Source: Nocardia sp. BMG51109 (GTDB lineage: Bacteria > Actinomycetota > Actinomycetes > Mycobacteriales > Mycobacteriaceae). From it: a stretch of 64,000 bases of DNA. Position numbers and translations under genes: made by a program. The stretch covers positions 2,232,001-2,296,000 of the forward strand of contig NZ_JAFQ01000004.1 in NCBI RefSeq assembly GCF_000526215.1, written 5' to 3'. The notes under the pieces were generated by a model. That model was given only the letters and a program-made list of their open reading frames with translations, searched no databases and had not been told where the DNA came from. This document shows positions 59,821-64,000 of the stretch, piece by piece; the stretch's first letter is position 1, and the number at the start of each line of letters is the position of its first letter.

Positions 59821-60672
59821 ATGGCTCCCCTGTCCCCTACGGTTGCCCGCTGGGAATTGGTCCTGCGCCTGCGTGAACTGCGTGAACTACGCGGCTTCGA
59901 TTCGGCGACGTTCGCCAGGCAGGTCGGCTTCACCCCCGCCAACTGGTCGCATGTGGAGAAGGGCCGCCGGGTGCTGACGTCGAACACCATCGGACCCGTG
60001 CTGGATCTGCTGGAGGTGGGAGACGAGGAGCGCGACGAACTGCTCACCCTGCTCGCGGCCAGCAAGGATCGCGGCTGGTGGGCCAAGTCGTCGGCGCTGA
60101 TCGGGCCGGATCTGCAGCGCTACTACGGCATGGAGTACGGCGCCGACTCCGTCCGCAGCTACGACAGCCTGGTGGTGCCGGGCCTGCTGCAGACGGAGGA
60201 TTACGCGCGGGCGTTGATCAGCGCCGACGTGATGATCCGCCCGGTGCAGGTGGAACAGCTGGTCGCGGTGCGGATGCGCAGACAGCAGCGGTTGCGCGGC
60301 CCGGACCGGGTCGAACTCACCGCGGTGATGAGCGAGGCGACGTTGCTGCAGCAGATCGGCGGGCCGAAGGTGCTGCACGGCCAGCTGCGGTATCTGGCGG
60401 ATCTGCTCGAGGACATCGAGACGGTGGAGGTACGGGTGATTCCGTTCAGCGCCCCGGCGGGTGCCATTCTCGGCGGCTCCAGCTTCCACCTGCTGGACTT
60501 CGCCGACGAGAGCCTGCCGACCTTCGCCTGGGCCGAGAGCGCCGTCTTCGGCGGTGCGGTCGACAATCCGGAACAGGTCCGCGACCTGGCCTTCGCCTAC
60601 GTGCGCGCATTGGACCAATCGCTCGGCCGCACCGAGTCATTGGCGCTGATCAGGAAGCATGCCGACGTGTAA
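59821..60672 (+). CDS. XRE-family helix-turn-helix protein with DUF5753
   Basis: This 283-residue protein has an N-terminal helix-turn-helix (LRELRELRGFDSATFARQVG, FTPANWSHVEKGRRVL) and the DUF5753 domain from about residue 95 (YDSLVVPGLLQTEDYARALI; LLDFADESLPTFAWAE near the end). Such genes occur in large numbers in actinobacteria, usually paired with a short DUF397 protein, as here 10 bases downstream. The pairs affect development or secondary metabolism in Streptomyces. The target is unknown. Confidence 0.93.
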   Translation: MAPLSPTVARWELVLRLRELRELRGFDSATFARQVGFTPANWSHVEKGRRVLTSNTIGPVLDLLEVGDEERDELLTLLAASKDRGWWAKSSALIGPDLQRYYGMEYGADSVRSYDSLVVPGLLQTEDYARALISADVMIRPVQVEQLVAVRMRRQQRLRGPDRVELTAVMSEATLLQQIGGPKVLHGQLRYLADLLEDIETVEVRVIPFSAPAGAILGGSSFHLLDFADESLPTFAWAESAVFGGAVDNPEQVRDLAFAYVRALDQSLGRTESLALIRKHADV

Positions 60673-60682
60673 AATTTTGCGC

Positions 60683-61069
60683 ATGTCAACCGCCGCCAGG
60701 TATCGGCCGGAGGCCACCGGCTGGTTCACCTCGACCCGCACCAACAACGGCAACCAGTGCGTGGAGGTCCGGTTCGACGGTGCCGCGGTATTCGTTCGCG
60801 ACAGCAAGTTCCGGCGCGATCCGGCCGATCGCCCCGAGGACGAGCCCGTCATCGCCGTCACGGCCGGCGAGTGGATGGCCTTTCTCGACGCCGTGCTCGG
60901 GCGGGCCGCCGGCCCCACGCCGGGCGCACTGACCGCGGCCGTGTCCGGTACGGGCGGCGCGGTGGTGCGATGCGGAGATGTCGAGCTCGGCTATACGGCG
61001 GGCGAGTGGGCTGCCTTCGTGGCCGGGGCGCGCGACGGTGAGTTCGATCGCGTACCCGTTCCCGGGTAG
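60683..61069 (+). CDS. DUF397 protein, apparently with a second degenerate copy
   Basis: This 128-residue protein starts MSTAARYRPEATGWFTSTRT and has a full DUF397 domain (NQCVEVRFDGAAVFVRDSKF, VTAGEWMAFLDAVLG). A second stretch of about 40 residues (GAVVRCGDVELGYTAGEWAA) looks like a shortened repeat of the domain's second half. Typical members are 60-80 residues, so this one is about twice as long. It is the partner of the XRE-DUF5753 gene upstream. Confidence 0.85.
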   Translation: MSTAARYRPEATGWFTSTRTNNGNQCVEVRFDGAAVFVRDSKFRRDPADRPEDEPVIAVTAGEWMAFLDAVLGRAAGPTPGALTAAVSGTGGAVVRCGDVELGYTAGEWAAFVAGARDGEFDRVPVPG

Positions 61070-61196
61070 GCGCCGGTCCGGCCGGTGGGTGCACCCGTGT
61101 GCGCGGCGGGAACGTCCCGCGAGGCGGTGCCGGGCGGGGCGGTATCACGGTTCACGGGCCCGGCACGCACTCGTTCGGATCGGCATACTGGAGATC

Positions 61197-63179
61197 GTGA
61201 CTGCGGATGTGACGACCCCCTCCGGTATCGATCTGACCTATCGCGACGCGGCCGTGCGGGTGCAGGACGACCTGTTCGCGCACGTCAACGGCAAGTGGCT
61301 GGAGAGCTACGAGATTCCGGCCGATCGCGCGGTCGACGGCGCCTTCCGGACGCTGTACGACCAGGCCGAGCTCGACGTCCAGACGATTATTCTGGGCGCC
61401 TCGGCCTCGGACGCCGCGCCCGGTAGCGAAGAGCGCAAGATCGGCGACCTGTACAACAGCTTCATGGACGAGCCGGCCGTGGAGGCCGCCGGGCTGTCCC
61501 CGGTCGCCGACGAGCTGGCCGCGATACGCGAGGTGACCGACCGCGGGGAGTTCGCCGCGCTGCTGGGCCGCCTGCAGCGCACCGGCGTCGGCGGCGCGCT
61601 GATGTTCTACGTCGACACCGACGACAAGAACTCGCAGCGCTACCTGGTGCACGCGACCCAGTCCGGCATCGGCCTGCCCGACGAATCCTATTACCGCAGT
61701 GACGATTACGCGGATATCCGCACGGCCTATGTCGAACACATCGGCCGCATGTTCGCCCTCGCCGGGATCGACCACGACCCGCGGCGGGCCTTCGAACTGG
61801 AGCGCGAGCTTGCCGCCGGGCACTGGGACGTGGTGCGCCGCCGCGATGCCGAATTGAGCTACAACCTCACCACTTTCGCGGCGCTCGCCGAGGTGAACCC
61901 GGAATTCGACTGGGCCGCATGGGCCGCCGCGACGGCGTCGGGAGCCGACCGTCCTGCCTCGGAACTGTTCGCCGAAGTTGTTGTGCGCCAACCGGATTAC
62001 GTGCGCACCTTCGCCCGGCTGTGGGCGTCGGAGCCGCTGGAGGATTGGCGCGCCTGGGCGAGCTGGCGGGTGCTGCGGTCCCGCGCGGCGTATCTGACCG
62101 CCGCACTGGTCGAGGAGAACTTCGACTTCTACGGCCGCACGCTCACCGGGGCGCAGGAGAATCGCGAGCGCTGGAAGCGCGGTGTGTCGCTGGTGCAGGA
62201 CCTGCTCGGCGAGGCGGTCGGCAAGCTGTACGTGGCCGAGCACTTTCCGCCCGAGGCCAAGCAGCGCATGCGGCAGCTGGTGGACAACCTGACCGAGGCG
62301 TACCGCCGCAATATCGCCCAGCTGGACTGGATGGGGCCCGAGACCCGCGAGGCCGCGCTCGCCAAGCTGGAGAAGTTCACCCCGAAGATCGGCTACCCGG
62401 ATCGCTGGCGCGACTACTCCGCCGTGCAGATCGATCCGGCCGATCTGGTCGGCAACTACCGCAGCGGCTACGCCGCCGAACACGATCGCGACCTGAACAA
62501 GCTCGGAGGTCCGGTCGATCGCGACGAGTGGTTCATGACGCCGCAGACGGTGAACGCCTACTACAACCCGGGGATGAACGAGATCGTCTTCCCCGCCGCG
62601 ATCCTGCAGCCGCCATTCTTCGACATGAACGCCGACGACGCCGCCAACTACGGCGGTATCGGCGCCGTGATCGGCCACGAGATCGGGCACGGATTCGACG
62701 ATCAGGGCAGCAAATACGACGGCGACGGCAATATGATCGACTGGTGGACCGATGCCGACCGCACCGAATTCGGCAAGCGCACCAAGGCGTTGGTCGATCA
62801 GTACGACCGGTTCTCCCCCGCGGATCTCCCCGACAACCACACGGTGAACGGCGAGTTCACGATCGGCGAGAACATCGGTGATCTGGGTGGCCTCTCGATC
62901 GCCCTGCAGGCCTACCGGATTTCGCTGAACGGTGCCGAGCCGCCGGTCGTCGACGGGCTCACCGGCCTGCAGCGGGTGTTCTTCGGCTGGGCACAGGTGT
63001 GGCGCACCAAATCCCGCCGGGAGGAGGCGATTCGGCGCCTGGCCGTGGACCCGCACTCGCCGCCCGAGTTCCGCTGCAACGGCGTGGTCCGCAACCTGGA
63101 CGGCTTCCACGAGGCGTTCGACGTGACGGAGGGTGACGCGCTGTACCTGGATCCGGCCGAGCGCGTGCGGATCTGGTAG
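61197..63179 (+). CDS. M13-family zinc metalloprotease (Zmp1-like)
   Basis: This 660-residue enzyme is of the neprilysin/PepO family. The catalytic zinc motif HEIGHGFDDQG is at about residue 494, ENIGDLGG with the third ligand at about 557, and VNAYYNPGMNEIVFPAAILQ is the substrate-binding NAYY motif. The start is GTG 61197; no signal peptide is seen, as in mycobacterial Zmp1. It is followed by a strong terminator. Confidence 0.96.
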   Translation: MTADVTTPSGIDLTYRDAAVRVQDDLFAHVNGKWLESYEIPADRAVDGAFRTLYDQAELDVQTIILGASASDAAPGSEERKIGDLYNSFMDEPAVEAAGLSPVADELAAIREVTDRGEFAALLGRLQRTGVGGALMFYVDTDDKNSQRYLVHATQSGIGLPDESYYRSDDYADIRTAYVEHIGRMFALAGIDHDPRRAFELERELAAGHWDVVRRRDAELSYNLTTFAALAEVNPEFDWAAWAAATASGADRPASELFAEVVVRQPDYVRTFARLWASEPLEDWRAWASWRVLRSRAAYLTAALVEENFDFYGRTLTGAQENRERWKRGVSLVQDLLGEAVGKLYVAEHFPPEAKQRMRQLVDNLTEAYRRNIAQLDWMGPETREAALAKLEKFTPKIGYPDRWRDYSAVQIDPADLVGNYRSGYAAEHDRDLNKLGGPVDRDEWFMTPQTVNAYYNPGMNEIVFPAAILQPPFFDMNADDAANYGGIGAVIGHEIGHGFDDQGSKYDGDGNMIDWWTDADRTEFGKRTKALVDQYDRFSPADLPDNHTVNGEFTIGENIGDLGGLSIALQAYRISLNGAEPPVVDGLTGLQRVFFGWAQVWRTKSRREEAIRRLAVDPHSPPEFRCNGVVRNLDGFHEAFDVTEGDALYLDPAERVRIW

Positions 63180-63193
63180 ATCAACCTTCGAAA

Positions 63194-63234
63194 ACAGCGC
63201 GGGCCCCGAGCATTTCGCTCGGGGCCCGCGCTGT
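63194..63234. terminator. Bidirectional hairpin between M13 protease and L,D-transpeptidase genes
   Basis: An 18-bp perfect stem (ACAGCGCGGGCCCCGAGC with its complement) and a five-base loop sit between two convergent genes. AAAA before and TTCG after allow function in both directions. Confidence 0.9.
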
Positions 63235-63259
63235 TCGGTACGGAGTGCTCGGTACCGGA

Positions 63260-64000
63260 TCAGTTCCAGTCGCCCATGCCGTCACTGGCGCTGAGGGTGC
63301 CCTGGGAGTTCTGCACCACGACCGGATCGCCCTTCTGCGAGTTCTCGAAGAACCACTGGGCGTCCGCCGGGCTGACGTTGAGGCAGCCGTGGCTGGTATC
63401 CGAAACACCCTGCTGCGGAACCGACCACGGGGCGGAGTGCACGAAGATGCCGCTGTTGGACAGCCGGGTCGCGTACTCGACCTCGAGCTTGTAGCCCTCC
63501 GGATCGGTGGTCGCGACCCCGTAGGTGCTGGAGTCCATGATCATCTTCCGGTTCTTCTCGCCGACGTAGTAGGTGCCGTTGGGCGTTTCGTGCTTGGGCT
63601 TGCCCATCGACGTCGGCATCTCCTTGACCACCTCGCCGTTGCGGGTGACGGTGATCATGTGGGTGGCGTCGTCGGCCGTCGTGATCACCTCGTCGCCGAC
63701 CTTGTAGGCCACCGTGGTGCCGCCCGCCTCGACGGTGATGTCGGAGTTGGCCGTCCAGAAGCTCTCCGGCCGCCAGCGCACCTGCTTGTCGCCGTACCAG
63801 TAGAAGTGGCCCTGCACCGGGTTGGTGGAGGTGATCCGGATGGCCTTCTCGGCGGCGGCGTGATCGCCGACCGGTTCCTTGAAGTTGATCACGACCGGCT
63901 GGGCCACGCCCACGACCTCACCGTCGCCGGGCGCGATGTTGGGCGCGGCGAAATTGGCCGCCGGCAGTGCCGGCGGGTTGTTCATCGGCGCGGCGCCCGG
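63260..64000 (-). CDS. L,D-transpeptidase (YkuD domain), cut by the right edge
   Basis: At least 247 codons are visible; the frame is open to the edge, so the N-terminus and signal peptide lie outside. The visible part has an Ig-like domain (VVINFKEPVGDHAAAEKAIR, HFYWYGDKQVRWRP) and the YkuD domain with IFVHSAPWS and the catalytic SHGCLNVSPADAQWFF. The enzyme makes 3-3 cross-links in peptidoglycan, dominant in mycobacteria-like walls. It ends DGMGDWN, then the shared terminator. Confidence 0.95.
   Translation of the reverse strand, partial: PGAAPMNNPPALPAANFAAPNIAPGDGEVVGVAQPVVINFKEPVGDHAAAEKAIRITSTNPVQGHFYWYGDKQVRWRPESFWTANSDITVEAGGTTVAYKVGDEVITTADDATHMITVTRNGEVVKEMPTSMGKPKHETPNGTYYVGEKNRKMIMDSSTYGVATTDPEGYKLEVEYATRLSNSGIFVHSAPWSVPQQGVSDTSHGCLNVSPADAQWFFENSQKGDPVVVQNSQGTLSASDGMGDWN

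Overview
The window is high-GC actinobacterial DNA and looks like the replication-origin region of a Nocardia-type, mycolic-acid-bearing chromosome. The evidence is the order rpmH/dnaA/dnaN/recF/dciA/gyrB/gyrA on one side and rnpA/yidD/yidC/jag/rsmG/parA/parB on the other, an MspA-family porin, CwlM, the MurJ-pseudokinase fusion, the SigM/RsmA pair and a KmtR-like regulator. No insertion sequence, prophage or CRISPR array was recognised. The genus is an inference from family resemblance.

Positions 1-5000: a minus-strand operon for a peptide/nickel-type ABC importer (solute-binding protein, class I methyltransferase, two permeases, and a frame running off the left edge that is probably the ATPase). 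A cobalamin riboswitch lies upstream. Positions 5-13.3 kb: a small unknown protein, a very large membrane protein with an extracellular-receptor-like domain, an ArsR regulator with a clear palindromic operator, a luciferase-like oxidoreductase, an MspA porin, small membrane proteins, and a divergent kmtR/MFS metal-efflux pair, ending at tRNA-Ile.

Positions 13.4-34.2 kb: the origin core. gyrA, gyrB, dciA, recF, dnaN, oriC and dnaA read leftwards. rpmH, rnpA, yidD, yidC, jag, rsmG, parA and parB read rightwards. The dnaN-dnaA gap is the likely oriC, with AT-rich DNA, degenerate DnaA boxes and repeated TCCTCGAGGA palindromes. A 2.26 kb stretch without recognisable genes between rsmG and parA carries six parS-like sites, all with an altered centre. 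The DUF3566 membrane-protein gene after gyrA appears frameshifted, and GyrA has Val-Pro at the two main quinolone-determining positions.

Positions 34.3-49.4 kb: the conserved cell-envelope and redox cluster GNAT, cwlM, trxA, trxB, rsmA, sigM, murJ-pseudokinase, a coupled small ORF, a DUF6049 protein and a NUDIX hydrolase, with pcnA divergent. MurJ (lipid II flippase) and CwlM (regulator of peptidoglycan precursor synthesis) sit together, as in mycobacteria. Positions 49.4-64 kb: a DUF2993 lipid-binding protein, a molybdate operon (MopI-like, modA, modB, small ORF, modC), a DUF4185 secreted protein related to endo-D-arabinanases, a small Asp/Gly-repeat protein, an MFS exporter, pirin, a DUF4190 protein, an XRE-DUF5753/DUF397 pair, an M13 metalloprotease and an L,D-transpeptidase cut by the right edge.

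Two regions suggest cobalt/nickel traffic: riboswitch-controlled import at the left end and KmtR-type efflux at 11.3-13.1 kb. This link is inferred from gene content only.
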